Assembly: GCA_041686235.1 (NCBI GenBank) | Contig: JAWLED010000004.1 | Location: 1-64,000 of the forward strand | DNA from: JAAAOH01 sp041686235 | GTDB lineage: Bacteria; Spirochaetota; Spirochaetia; DSM-27196; PWMO01 | Reading direction: 5' to 3' | Length of the DNA stretch: 64,000 nt | In this document: in pieces, positions 47,879 through 56,618 of the stretch | Layout of the letters: every line of letters starts with the position of its first letter | Position numbering within the stretch: position 1 is the first letter of the stretch | Notes under the pieces: model-generated | The model's input: the letters and a program-made list of their open reading frames with translations, nothing else | The model's database searches: none | What the model was told of the DNA's origin: nothing | Position numbers and translations under genes: made by a program

Positions 47879-49510
47879 CTATTTCTTTGTGACGGGCACC
47901 TTGTGGGGCGTGTGGCGTTTGGAAGAGGGGGCGAACACCCGGTAGTCGATATTTGGGAAAATGTTGTTCTTACGTTCTAAGCTGGTGAGCCATTCCGTGC
48001 CGATCGCCCCACGGCGGAGGGACTCGTAAATGCTGGTGAAGTTGTAGATATGTTCCTTCACCCGCCGCACGGCGTAGGACACGGTCGTGTCGGAACGCAT
48101 GATAAAGGGCCAGTCCGACTGGACCGCAAGCAGCACCTCTCGCGCGGCCTGATTCAGCGCACGCTCTTTCAACCCGCTCTCGTCGGGGAACCGGCGCACG
48201 AGCTCCGTCATGCGCTCGACCGCCTTATGTGTGTGGGGGTACACCCAGTCGTTGCTGCCGTCCAGCCAGACCTCAGCGTATCCATTGGTTCCCCAACTCG
48301 AAAACGCGGGCTGCACCGTATGCTTTTCGATCGAGTTGTGTTTGAGGTACTCAGACGGAGTGGTCATCACCAGCTCTTCCCCGCTCTTGTGTATACTGCG
48401 GGCAAGCGCCTCGATCCAGTCGGGACCCTCGAACCACCAGTGGCCGAACAGCTCGGCGTCGAACGGCGAGCTGATGACCGGTGGCTCGTCCATAAAGCTG
48501 CCGAGGCGGTCTATGAGACGCAGCTGGCGGTAAAGAAAATTGTCCGCGTGCTTCTGCACCGTACGCCGGGCCTCCGCAGGGTCGTAAATGCGCTTGTCGT
48601 CGGTGTTACCCGTGACCGCATGATACTTGAAGCCGGTTGGGATACGGACTCTATCGTCGTGAATATAAGGCCCGATATAGTCGATGGGCAGATCATAGCC
48701 GATATCCCGAAAAAACTCGCGGTAGGTATGGTCGCCGGGATACCCCTCTTCGGGCGACCACACGGCATTCGTCGAATAGATGTCGCGCCCGAACACCGAT
48801 AGGCCGTTCGGACAGGAAACGGGCAAGTATACCCCTGCAGGCGGTTTATTGTAGGCAAAAAGCACCCCGTGCGTGGCCGCAAAAAAATATTGAAGCCCGT
48901 TGTTGGCAAGGTGCTCTTCGAAGCCCGGATAATACCCCGCCTCGGGGAACCAGAACCCCTTCGGATACTTGCCGAAGGTCTCCTTGTGAGACTGCACCGC
49001 AATGGAGACCTCGGCATCGATGAGCTGCGGATAACTCTCGTACAGCGGCAAAAACGGATGTGTCGCTGCGGTAGTCAACAGCTCCACCCGCCCTCGCTTG
49101 TAGTAATAGTCGAACCCGGAAAGAATATTGTAGCTATACTTTTCAGTGAAATCGAGGTGATTCTGAGTGTAGAGCTCGTTATACAGCTGCGCTAGGCGAT
49201 AGAGCTCGGGATCGTTCTTTGTCCGGTGCAACTCTTTCTCAGCCAGCTCCAGCATCTTTTCCAGATGAGCAACGTAGCGCACCTGAAGCAACTCGTCCTG
49301 CAGCATGCCGCTGAGCGTGGGAGATATCGAAAACGTGAGCTTGAACGGCACGCCGTCCGCCTCGAGTCGGTCCATTACCCTCAACAGAGGAAGATAGGTT
49401 TCCGAGATCGCCTCAAAGAGCCAATTCTCTTCGAGAAAGCTTTCGTGTTCCGGATGCCGAACGTACGGAAGATGTGCGTGCAGCATGAGTATCAGATAGC
49501 CGCGAGGCAT
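47879..49510 (-). CDS. GH57 family 1,4-alpha-glucan branching enzyme
   Basis: A 543-aa glycoside hydrolase family 57 protein with a C-terminal DUF1957-type domain, the layout of GH57 glycogen-branching enzymes. Conserved regions are LMLHAHLPYVRHPEHESFLE (region 1), GFWFPEAGYYPGFEEHLAN with the catalytic Glu, and SPFDAELFGHWWFEGPDWIE with the catalytic Asp. I chose the ATG at 49510 because AGAGGAGTGGCA precedes it. It starts 11 nt after a DUF4912 gene, a partner often found with this enzyme. Role: glycogen or similar alpha-glucan synthesis. No other glycogen genes are in the window. Confidence 0.9.
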   Translation of the reverse strand: MPRGYLILMLHAHLPYVRHPEHESFLEENWLFEAISETYLPLLRVMDRLEADGVPFKLTFSISPTLSGMLQDELLQVRYVAHLEKMLELAEKELHRTKNDPELYRLAQLYNELYTQNHLDFTEKYSYNILSGFDYYYKRGRVELLTTAATHPFLPLYESYPQLIDAEVSIAVQSHKETFGKYPKGFWFPEAGYYPGFEEHLANNGLQYFFAATHGVLFAYNKPPAGVYLPVSCPNGLSVFGRDIYSTNAVWSPEEGYPGDHTYREFFRDIGYDLPIDYIGPYIHDDRVRIPTGFKYHAVTGNTDDKRIYDPAEARRTVQKHADNFLYRQLRLIDRLGSFMDEPPVISSPFDAELFGHWWFEGPDWIEALARSIHKSGEELVMTTPSEYLKHNSIEKHTVQPAFSSWGTNGYAEVWLDGSNDWVYPHTHKAVERMTELVRRFPDESGLKERALNQAAREVLLAVQSDWPFIMRSDTTVSYAVRRVKEHIYNFTSIYESLRRGAIGTEWLTSLERKNNIFPNIDYRVFAPSSKRHTPHKVPVTKK

Positions 49511-49520
49511 TGCCACTCCT

Positions 49521-50237
49521 CTAAAAGTGCTCGTCCATCAGACCAAGAATCCGCTGGGGCACAGCGTCTCCGAAGGATGTTACGTGCAGTTTATCCAACC
49601 CCGAGTACGCGATCACGTGGTCCGAGGCTGAAACATCATCCTTGTGCTCATCGGAGAGACCTCCCGGGGGCACAAGAATGGTGTTGGAGCCGGCGAGCCG
49701 AGTCTCGCCTTCATCTCCGCGGGAAATAAGGTCGATCCAATAGTATGTCTCGGGTTTGGGTAAATTGATATACCACGTTCGGTCGCTCGGCTGCACCGGA
49801 ATATCGAACTGCTGAGCCCCATCCGATTGCGGCTCTACGCTGCCCGATACCCGGAGAACGAGATCGAGGTCCTCCTCTTCTAACTCCAGCTCCTCGAGCG
49901 TCGAGCCGCCGATTTCCCAGTATGCAAACGCCCACGCCGGATCTCTGATGAGGAGCACGATCCGAGTATCATTGTAGTCTTGGGGCAATGCGGCGTCGTC
50001 GGGAACGTCGTAGAGTCCCTCGAGCTCCGTCCCCTCGAGAAGTACGTACTTCTTCTCTTCGACCTTCACCGGATTGGTATCGGATGCCTCTTTCTCGAGA
50101 CGGTTTTCTTCGATCGCGTCGAACACGAGCTCCAAGAGTGTTTCCCGAGGCGTAGCCTCAGTAAACTCTACATCGTGGTGACGGGCCATCCTTTTGAGGG
50201 ACTCAAGAGACAGGGCCTCTAATCTATGTCGAACCAT
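49521..50237 (-). CDS. DUF4912 domain protein
   Basis: A 238-aa protein. The N-terminus (LEALSLESLKRMARHHDVEF) resembles a Rho-N/SAP-like helical module, and the remainder (about 80-215) is DUF4912, a beta-sandwich-like domain with DTRIVLLIRDPAWAFAYWEI and the WYINLPKPETYYWIDLISRG stretch. DUF4912 proteins commonly neighbour or fuse to GH57 enzymes and may bind carbohydrate; this is inference. ATG start; 44 nt separate it from the methyltransferase gene upstream. Confidence 0.82.
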   Translation of the reverse strand: MVRHRLEALSLESLKRMARHHDVEFTEATPRETLLELVFDAIEENRLEKEASDTNPVKVEEKKYVLLEGTELEGLYDVPDDAALPQDYNDTRIVLLIRDPAWAFAYWEIGGSTLEELELEEEDLDLVLRVSGSVEPQSDGAQQFDIPVQPSDRTWYINLPKPETYYWIDLISRGDEGETRLAGSNTILVPPGGLSDEHKDDVSASDHVIAYSGLDKLHVTSFGDAVPQRILGLMDEHF

Positions 50238-50281
50238 ATATCACCCTCATGCGTTGCCCTAGCGGAATAGTAGGCAACGGG

Positions 50282-51133
50282 CTACCCTCTGTCAAGGCGA
50301 CGTGCCAAAACGATCATAACATCTCCGACATTCAGACGCTTTGCCCACTTGTCCGCAAAACCCTTTAGCCGGGAGGGGCCCATACCTGCGGCGAGGCCGC
50401 CCCAACTGCGTTTCTTTACCACTTCGAACCCGGCATCCGCCAATAGCGTGCGAATAATGCGGTAGGAAAACAAATGCAGATGATCGGCGATGGCGGATCT
50501 CCACCGCCTACCGAAGAGTCGCGCCTGAAAACCCGAGAGATCGGGCGTGACCAGCACCAGATATCCGCCGGGCTTGGTCACACGGGCCGCCTCTTCGAGA
50601 AACAAGCGGGGATCCGGCACATGTTCGATCAGGTGAGACAGGTGAACCACGTCGAATGAGCCGGCGGTCAACGTGCTCTCTTCCAGCGTCGCCACTTTGA
50701 TCGCTACTCCCCGATGATCTATTCCGTACCGTGCAGCGGGCTCGCAGATCTCCACCCCCTGCACGTTCCAACCGCGGTCTTTCATGTGCTCGAGCAACAT
50801 CCCGGTAGCGCATCCGACGTCGAGAAACCTTCGCGCTCCGTTGAGGGAATCCTCGAGGTGCTGAAACGAAATGTCGTTGAGCCCCTGCAACATGAGGCGA
50901 AAAAAGGCCTGCTCGTTTTCTATCTCATAATCGAAGTAGTTATCTTGATATCGGTTGCGCAAGTCGTCGAAAACAGGGCGAGGGCTCTGGTAGACATGCC
51001 CACATTGGCGACAGCCGACAAATCGGGCGTCGGGCAAAGAATAGCGCGTGCGTGATTCTCTTGCGCCACACACGGCACACTGCACCTCTTCGAACCGTTC
51101 GGTATCCGCCGGACGCATCGAAAAGGTTTTCAT
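50282..51133 (-). CDS. Class I SAM-dependent methyltransferase with zinc-ribbon N-terminus
   Basis: A 283-aa enzyme. Residues about 18-50 have two CxxC pairs (CAVCGARE and CRQCGHVYQSPRP), a zinc ribbon as in sugar and small-molecule methyltransferases. The SAM-binding motif is RRFLDVGCATGMLLEHMKDR, with the acidic residue in VQGVEICEP and a post-I motif FDVVHLSHLIEHVPDP. The C-terminal region (DHLHLFSYRIIRTLLADAGF) is typical of methyltransferases acting on cell-surface sugars. Substrate unknown. Its ATG overlaps the upstream stop codon by one base (TAATG). Confidence 0.82.
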   Translation of the reverse strand: MKTFSMRPADTERFEEVQCAVCGARESRTRYSLPDARFVGCRQCGHVYQSPRPVFDDLRNRYQDNYFDYEIENEQAFFRLMLQGLNDISFQHLEDSLNGARRFLDVGCATGMLLEHMKDRGWNVQGVEICEPAARYGIDHRGVAIKVATLEESTLTAGSFDVVHLSHLIEHVPDPRLFLEEAARVTKPGGYLVLVTPDLSGFQARLFGRRWRSAIADHLHLFSYRIIRTLLADAGFEVVKKRSWGGLAAGMGPSRLKGFADKWAKRLNVGDVMIVLARRLDRG

Positions 51134-52035
51134 TACTCCGTCTCTCCGAGAATCTCGTAGCTCATCACTTGTTCGTTGCCCGCATGGTCGACGGCGATGA
51201 TTTCGAGCAAATTCGTACCCGGTGTAACATCGTAGGAGCCAAGTTGCATTCTCTCATCGGCGCCATACATACCCGCTCCCGTTCCCCTCTTACTGAAACG
51301 CATCTCGCCGTCGGCTAACACGAGCGTCTCGAGGGTTACCGAGAACTCCTGTTCCCCGTTCATGAGCACGGAAACCGAATGGGGGGTCCCCTCGCCGCGA
51401 TACACGCCCCCGCCGTCTCCGTCATAGATTCTCGCGCTCAGCTGCGCCCGACCCTCGGTGACCGCCTCGGATTCCGCCTCGTCGGCGCTCGAGGACCAGA
51501 TCCGCCGGTCCCCGCGAGATAACTCGACCTCTTCGATCTGCGGTGCGCTCTCGTCTTCGAGCTTCGGGAGAATGCTCAGGGGATTTACGTACGCGTGCCG
51601 CTGCACGTCGATAATCCGAAACCCGAGGGTATTTCCCCCGCGCAGGCCGGTTCGCCCCACACCTCCGAGCGTCGCTCCCTCCCCCACCGAGGAATCGTCG
51701 AGCTCCACTTGGCGGTCGAGATGTGCATACAGCGAACGAAAGTCGCCTTCGTGCTCGAGTACCACAAAGCTTCCGAGCGCATACGGGATATCCCCGCGGG
51801 ATTGAGGTGCACGGGCGGCGAATACGAGCTCGCCCTCTTCGGCCGAGAGCACCTCGTCGGAGTCGGACAGGAGCTCTACCCCCGGCGATACCGACTCATT
51901 GCTCGGCTCACCGAAGCTCGTTTCGATCTCGAAGTTCGTCATGGGCCACTGCCAGCCGCCGAGTAGCATGATTAGCCCTGACGCTATCACGCCGACCGCC
52001 ACCGCGTGAACTAGCCGTCTACCAGCTCGATGCAC
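51133..52035 (-). CDS. Degenerate LytM/M23-like envelope protein
   Basis: A 300-aa protein with an N-terminal membrane anchor or signal (about 9-27: AVAVGVIASGLIMLLGGW), an M23-like fold (about 45-165) and a C-terminal beta domain with a Gly-rich loop. The M23 hallmarks are mostly lost: the HxGxD position reads SPGVE, and HLHFE reads TLGFR; only SLYAHLD remains. It should therefore not bind zinc or cut peptidoglycan. Inactive LytM proteins such as EnvC and NlpD regulate amidases, so a regulatory role is plausible. It overlaps the propeptide-like gene upstream by 25 nt. Confidence 0.75.
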   Translation of the reverse strand: MHRAGRRLVHAVAVGVIASGLIMLLGGWQWPMTNFEIETSFGEPSNESVSPGVELLSDSDEVLSAEEGELVFAARAPQSRGDIPYALGSFVVLEHEGDFRSLYAHLDRQVELDDSSVGEGATLGGVGRTGLRGGNTLGFRIIDVQRHAYVNPLSILPKLEDESAPQIEEVELSRGDRRIWSSSADEAESEAVTEGRAQLSARIYDGDGGGVYRGEGTPHSVSVLMNGEQEFSVTLETLVLADGEMRFSKRGTGAGMYGADERMQLGSYDVTPGTNLLEIIAVDHAGNEQVMSYEILGETE

Positions 52036-53165
52036 GCAAGCATCCCCCTCGTTCCCAAATAGATCCGAGAACCTTCAGTACGCAAAAAGACCTCTTGGCC
52101 GGAGAGTGACTCCGAGATGAGGGTTCCGTCGGCTCCCAGCATCGCGTGTAAGCGCCGAGACTCCGTCTCGCCGGCACCATCGTCCTCCGATATGCCGCCG
52201 TCCGTCGGGCCGGCGCCGGACACCGAGACCACCATATCGAAATCGGAGATCGTATCGAGCGCCCGAACCGGCCCCCCGAGATCTATGTGTGTTACCTCGT
52301 CGTCACTTCGGTCGTACATCAACATCCCGTCGGGCTGCTCCAATACGAGCACATCCCCGCCCGCGAGAAACTCGAGCAGTACGGATCTACGGTAGTCTGT
52401 ATCGAGCTCGAGTTGCAAGGCGGGAAAAAACCCCTCGCTGTGGCGTTCAAAGACAATGAGCTGTTGGGGGTCTGCGCCGACGAGTGCCGCAAACGCGTTT
52501 TCGTCGGAGCCGGCCGCTACCGAAAGTGCGACCTCGAGCCGCGGGCCTTCGGCGCGGTGTGAGAATGTCGTTTCCCCTTGTTCGTCAAGCAGTTGGACCT
52601 CACCGTTGAGCAATGCCACCGCGGTATGGGTGTCTCCCGCAGCCAGGTCGGTAAGGACGGACAAGAACTCCCTCTCCCACAGCAGTTCCCCGTCGGTCGT
52701 CCATTCGGACACCGAGCTTCCGTTGGGAGCAAAGATGAAGAGCCGATCCTGCGCTACGTAGGGGTAGCCGGGCGCACCGATGCTGCGCACGAGTGAGCCG
52801 TCATTGCTCTGTAGGACGGTATTCTCGCTTACCACCGAGTAATTGGCGAAATATTCACGCGATTGGGCAAGCCCATAGCGAATCTCCTCCGAGAAGAGAA
52901 TCTCGCCGTCGGAGGAGAAATACCCAAACCGCTCTCCGAGTCGAAAGGGCATGATACGCGCGGCGGAAGACTCGTCCGGTTCCTCCTGTCGCTGCGTGCC
53001 ACCCTCCTCGGCTCCGTTGCCCTCGCCGCCCGAAGCGTCCCCGTCGAGGGAGGAGACCCAGCGCCGCTGCAACAGCGGCTCGGTGCCGGTGGGCCCGGGG
53101 AAAATCAGAACATAGGCAAACACGAGTATGAGCACGAGCAGTGCGGTTCGCGGTCGTTTCGGCAT
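52011..53165 (-). CDS. Membrane-anchored beta-propeller-like protein of unknown function
   Basis: A 384-aa protein with an N-terminal signal anchor (about 8-24: LLVLILVFAYVLIF), an acidic Gly/Glu linker (about 45-70) and a long beta-rich region with recurring strand pairs ending in W or D (VSEWTTDGELLWEREFLSVL; EVQLLDEQGETTFSHRAEG; DGEILFSEEIRYGLAQ). This is the pattern of PQQ/WD-like propellers. I do not recognise a named family. It is encoded between an unknown helical protein and the degenerate LytM gene, with which it overlaps by 25 nt, so the two probably act together in the envelope. Confidence 0.7.
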   Translation of the reverse strand: MPKRPRTALLVLILVFAYVLIFPGPTGTEPLLQRRWVSSLDGDASGGEGNGAEEGGTQRQEEPDESSAARIMPFRLGERFGYFSSDGEILFSEEIRYGLAQSREYFANYSVVSENTVLQSNDGSLVRSIGAPGYPYVAQDRLFIFAPNGSSVSEWTTDGELLWEREFLSVLTDLAAGDTHTAVALLNGEVQLLDEQGETTFSHRAEGPRLEVALSVAAGSDENAFAALVGADPQQLIVFERHSEGFFPALQLELDTDYRRSVLLEFLAGGDVLVLEQPDGMLMYDRSDDEVTHIDLGGPVRALDTISDFDMVVSVSGAGPTDGGISEDDGAGETESRRLHAMLGADGTLISESLSGQEVFLRTEGSRIYLGTRGMLACIELVDG

Positions 53166-53170
53166 TTCGA

Positions 53171-53977
53171 TTACGTCTTTGCCGAGCGTGCGTTACGCTC
53201 GTCGGTATCCATTTTCGTCTTCCAGACATCCATCTTCTTCTTCACCGTGTCCGCGTTCTGACTCTCGCCCACCATGATGTGCAGCCGACGAAGTGCCGAA
53301 AGATAAGAGATTGCAAGCTTGAAATCGTCGATGCGGAGGGTGGAAAGCTCGTATTTTTCCCGGTAACGGTCCGCCGACCGCTGCAACAGTTCTTTGGCCA
53401 GATTGAGGTGATTGAGACGCGCCTGATAGCCCTCCACTCGAGGGTCGAGGCGGGCCATGAGCGTTTTCATGTTGAGAAAGTTCTTCGTTATGGTGGCGTA
53501 GCGCCCTTCGAGCTCGACGAAAGACCACTTCCACTTACTGTTATCGCCGAAATCGTCCTCGACCGATTGGATGGTAAACCCGAGTTTTTGCACCATGGCA
53601 TACCGTTTCTGGTCGTCGAGATCTTCTATCTTCTCGAGAAACTCGCTGTAGTCCGAAAACGGCGCATCGAGACGGTTGGAAACGACCTCTTCGAGGTAGA
53701 TCACCGCCTGATAACAGCTCTTTCGCCCATCGTTGAGAAAGGCCTCGTTCTTGACCCCGAGCAAGGCCACAGAGAGGCGATTGAGCAGCAGGTAGTACGA
53801 TGCTAAGTTCAGCCGCTCGCCGGCGAGGGTGAGTCGCTTGTATTGCGCCGAGGGGTCGTCACCACGCACGGTGCCGGCGAGATTCTTCTCCCGGGCGAGG
53901 ATGGTCTCAGTTTCCTGTTTGTACTCCTTGACCTTGTCGAAATACCGGCGTTTTGCCTCGCCTGAGATCTTCGCCAT
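53171..53977 (-). CDS. Conserved helical protein of unknown function
   Basis: A 268-aa, mostly alpha-helical soluble protein rich in Lys, Arg, Leu and Tyr (KRRYFDKVKEYKQETETILA; LNLASYYLLLNRLSVALLG; RLNHLNLAKELLQRSADRY). There is no signal peptide, membrane segment, nucleotide motif or Cys pair. It looks like a structural or adaptor protein. The ATG is 2 nt after the recN stop codon, so it is co-expressed with recN and nadK. I do not recognise a family; I expect it to be restricted to spirochaetes. Confidence 0.7.
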   Translation of the reverse strand: MAKISGEAKRRYFDKVKEYKQETETILAREKNLAGTVRGDDPSAQYKRLTLAGERLNLASYYLLLNRLSVALLGVKNEAFLNDGRKSCYQAVIYLEEVVSNRLDAPFSDYSEFLEKIEDLDDQKRYAMVQKLGFTIQSVEDDFGDNSKWKWSFVELEGRYATITKNFLNMKTLMARLDPRVEGYQARLNHLNLAKELLQRSADRYREKYELSTLRIDDFKLAISYLSALRRLHIMVGESQNADTVKKKMDVWKTKMDTDERNARSAKT

Positions 53978-53979
53978 AG

Positions 53980-55674
53980 TTACGCGGTCTTACTCCCATA
54001 CTTCTCGAGCAGCTCTTCTGCGTGGCTGCGAGAGGTTTTGCCTGTTCGGTCTCCGGCAAGCATACGTGCGATCTCCTCGACCCGCTCACTGCCCTCCACG
54101 ACACCTACTCGTGTAATGGTGCGCTCTTGCTCGACCACCTTCTCGACTTTCAGGTGATTATCGGCGCGAACGGCAATTGATGCAAGGTGCGTAATGCAGA
54201 GCACTTGCTTGGTCTCGGATAATTGCCGCAGGTACTCACCGACCGCCAACGCGACCTCTCCGCCGATACCCGCATCTATTTCGTCGAACACCAGTGTCTG
54301 TATTTGGTCTTCTTCGGCAAGCACCGTCTTTATGGCCAACATGACCCGCGATATTTCACCACCGGAGGCGATTTCCTTGAGCGCCTTCACCGGCTCGCCG
54401 ACGTTCGGAGCCAACCGGAAGGCGACGGAGTCTATACCGAAGCTCCCGCACACCGGTTTTCCCGCCTCCGACATCTTTTGTTCGACGGCGATGTGAAACT
54501 CAGTCTTGTTCATCCCGAGCGACCCGAGTATATCCTCTATGCGCGTTCGCAGCTCCTCCGCCGCCTCTTTGCGCTTGGCTGAGATCGCCTGTGCCATCTT
54601 ACGGACCTCCGCCTCGGCTCGCTGTATCTCTTCCTCGATGTGAGCCTTGTCTTCCTCGTAGTTCTCGAGCGCCGACAATTGCTCGCGCGCCTCCTCGGCA
54701 TAGCGCAGCACCGACGCAACATCCGGGCCGTACTTCTTCTCGAGCTTATGTATGTTTGCGAGGCGGTCCTCAACCTGCTCGAGACGCTCGGCGCTGAACT
54801 CCACCTTCGAGGTATAATCTCGAACGGTTTCGGCAATGTCCTCCAACTCGAAAAACGCATCGTCGAGGCGCTTCGCAAGCGAGGACACTCCCGAGTCGAT
54901 ACTGCTTACCGTCTCCATCGCGTGACGAGAGTCTCTCAGCCGGCCCAGTGCGCCCCCGCGGCTCTCGGCAATCGATTCGTAGAGCCGCTCGAGGTTCTCG
55001 AATAGCTTCTCATGCTGATTGAGGATGGAGCGTTCCTGCCCGAGCTCTTCCTCCTCCCCCTCTTTGAGCTCCGCCTCGTCGATTTCCCCTACGGCGAAAT
55101 TGAGGAAATCCATCTCGCGCAGGCGCTCCTGCTCGCTCGACACCAACCGCTCGCGCCGTCGCTTGAGGTTGGACAGCTCGCTGAACCGCTTCGAAAGCGC
55201 CTCTACCTCTCCCTCGAGTCCGGCATAGCGGTCGAGAAGCTTACGGTGGTTATCCTCGCTCAACAGAGACTGATGCTCATGTTGGCCGTGCAGATCGAGA
55301 ATGAGGTCGGTGAGCTCCTGGAGATCACTTCGAGTAATCGGGGCGGACTGCACATAGATGGTGCCCCGGCCGCTGCGTTTCACCGTCCTGCGCACGATGA
55401 CCCCGCCGTCCTCGGGTTCCACCCCCCGCTCGGAAAGCCATTGCGCGGCGTCCGAACCGTCCTCTACGGCAAACATGCCGCTGACCATCGTCTCATCGGC
55501 GCCCGAGCGAATCGAGCCGGTGTCCGCCCGGGAGCCGTGCAACAGCGACAAGGCCCCGGCAAGGATCGATTTTCCCGCCCCCGTTTCCCCGGATAGGACA
55601 TTCATGCCGTCGGTGAACTCGATATTGAGACGGTCGATGAGCGCATAATTCTGGATGGTCAATTGCTCAAGCAC
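53980..55674 (-). CDS. recN: RecN, SMC-like DNA repair ATPase
   Basis: A 564-aa SMC-family protein for recombinational repair of double-strand breaks. It starts LEQLTIQNYALIDRLNIEF, with Walker A SGETGAGKSILAGALSLL, two coiled-coil arms (about 170-230 and 310-380) and C-terminal signature and Walker B motifs (EIASGGEISRVMLAIKTVL, LVFDEIDAGIGGEVALAVG). I chose the GTG at 55674: GGAGGCGATA precedes it and it overlaps the nadK stop codon by 8 nt. The longer frame runs into nadK and lacks homology. Confidence 0.96.
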   Translation of the reverse strand: MLEQLTIQNYALIDRLNIEFTDGMNVLSGETGAGKSILAGALSLLHGSRADTGSIRSGADETMVSGMFAVEDGSDAAQWLSERGVEPEDGGVIVRRTVKRSGRGTIYVQSAPITRSDLQELTDLILDLHGQHEHQSLLSEDNHRKLLDRYAGLEGEVEALSKRFSELSNLKRRRERLVSSEQERLREMDFLNFAVGEIDEAELKEGEEEELGQERSILNQHEKLFENLERLYESIAESRGGALGRLRDSRHAMETVSSIDSGVSSLAKRLDDAFFELEDIAETVRDYTSKVEFSAERLEQVEDRLANIHKLEKKYGPDVASVLRYAEEAREQLSALENYEEDKAHIEEEIQRAEAEVRKMAQAISAKRKEAAEELRTRIEDILGSLGMNKTEFHIAVEQKMSEAGKPVCGSFGIDSVAFRLAPNVGEPVKALKEIASGGEISRVMLAIKTVLAEEDQIQTLVFDEIDAGIGGEVALAVGEYLRQLSETKQVLCITHLASIAVRADNHLKVEKVVEQERTITRVGVVEGSERVEEIARMLAGDRTGKTSRSHAEELLEKYGSKTA

Positions 55675-56521
55675 TATCGCCTCCGGACCAATTGAGCTTT
55701 GTGCGAAGCACCTCGTAGAAGGTGCGCTTGTTTGACCGCACGATTCGTGCCCGTTCGCCATAGGCGCTCACCGTGACTCGGTCTCCGGGAATGAGGGGAA
55801 AATCCGACTGGCCGTCGACGGTCATGATGACGCCGGTGCGCTGACTCTCCTCTACCTCTACGACGATTTGCTCGTCGGCGGACATCACCAATGGTCGGTG
55901 AGAGAGGGTGAAGGGGCATATGGGGTTGAGGATCATCGCATCCATCTCCGGGTGCAGGATGGGGCCGCCGGCGGCCGCTGAATATGCGGTCGAGCCGGTG
56001 GGGGTGGCAATGATAATGCCGTCCGCCCGATAGCGGCCGAGATAGGTATCCGACAGCCACACCGACAATCGCACGATCTTTGATATGCCTCCTGCCGAGA
56101 TAACCGCATCGTTTAGACCGACGAACTCGCCGATGCGAGAGTCTTTTCGGTCCACGGTGACGCGAATCAGCAAGCGATCGCCGGCTTCTATCATACCGGA
56201 GCGGTAGCGCTCGAAGGCGCCAACCCACTCGTCGCGGGTGACCTCGGTGATGAAACCGAAGTTTCCGAGGTTTACCGGCAGAATGGGAATGCTGTGGGAG
56301 GATAGAATACGGCTCGAGAACAAGACCGTGCCGTCGCCGCCGAGCGAGATGGCGAGATCATAGTTTTCGAGCACGGGCTGGGCCGGTTTGCCTCGAAACG
56401 CAAACGTAACGACCTCTATCCCTTGGTTCTCGAGATAGTTTCGTACATCTTCGGTGGCCTCCATGGCCGCGTCCTTTTCGACATTGGCAATGAGAAGCAC
56501 CCTTTGGACGTCCACCTTCAT
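55667..56521 (-). CDS. nadK: NAD kinase
   Basis: A 284-aa NAD kinase that makes NADP+ from NAD+ and ATP (or polyphosphate). Motifs: AISLGGDGTVLFSSRIL (GGDGT), LPVNLGNFGFI (NLG) and IATPTGSTAYSAAAGGPILH. The start is ATG 56521 or GTG 56527. A good promoter sits only about 16 nt upstream of the ATG, so the mRNA may have little or no leader, and there is no clear Shine-Dalgarno sequence. It heads the recN-to-GH57 gene run. Confidence 0.95.
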   Translation of the reverse strand: MKVDVQRVLLIANVEKDAAMEATEDVRNYLENQGIEVVTFAFRGKPAQPVLENYDLAISLGGDGTVLFSSRILSSHSIPILPVNLGNFGFITEVTRDEWVGAFERYRSGMIEAGDRLLIRVTVDRKDSRIGEFVGLNDAVISAGGISKIVRLSVWLSDTYLGRYRADGIIIATPTGSTAYSAAAGGPILHPEMDAMILNPICPFTLSHRPLVMSADEQIVVEVEESQRTGVIMTVDGQSDFPLIPGDRVTVSAYGERARIVRSNKRTFYEVLRTKLNWSGGDSA

Positions 56522-56536
56522 GGTCACCGCTTCTTC

Positions 56537-56565
56537 ACTATACTTACTGGGTTTTTCGATGTAAA
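56537..56565 (-). promoter_or_regulatory. Sigma70-type promoter before nadK
   Basis: On the minus strand TTTACA (56560-56565) is followed by exactly 17 nt and TATAGT (56537-56542), each five of six consensus bases. The predicted start site is near 56530, almost at the start codon. It lies in the 97-nt gap after the DegT-like gene, which has no clear terminator. Confidence 0.68.
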
Positions 56566-56618
56566 GCTTGCGCTGCGCGGCACATTTTTGCGGTTTTTGC
56601 CGAAATTTCTTTTGCGGC

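Noticed and set aside
56566..56618. A terminator after the DegT-like gene
   Set aside because: Short A-runs and GC words occur, but no stable stem followed by T residues on the minus strand.
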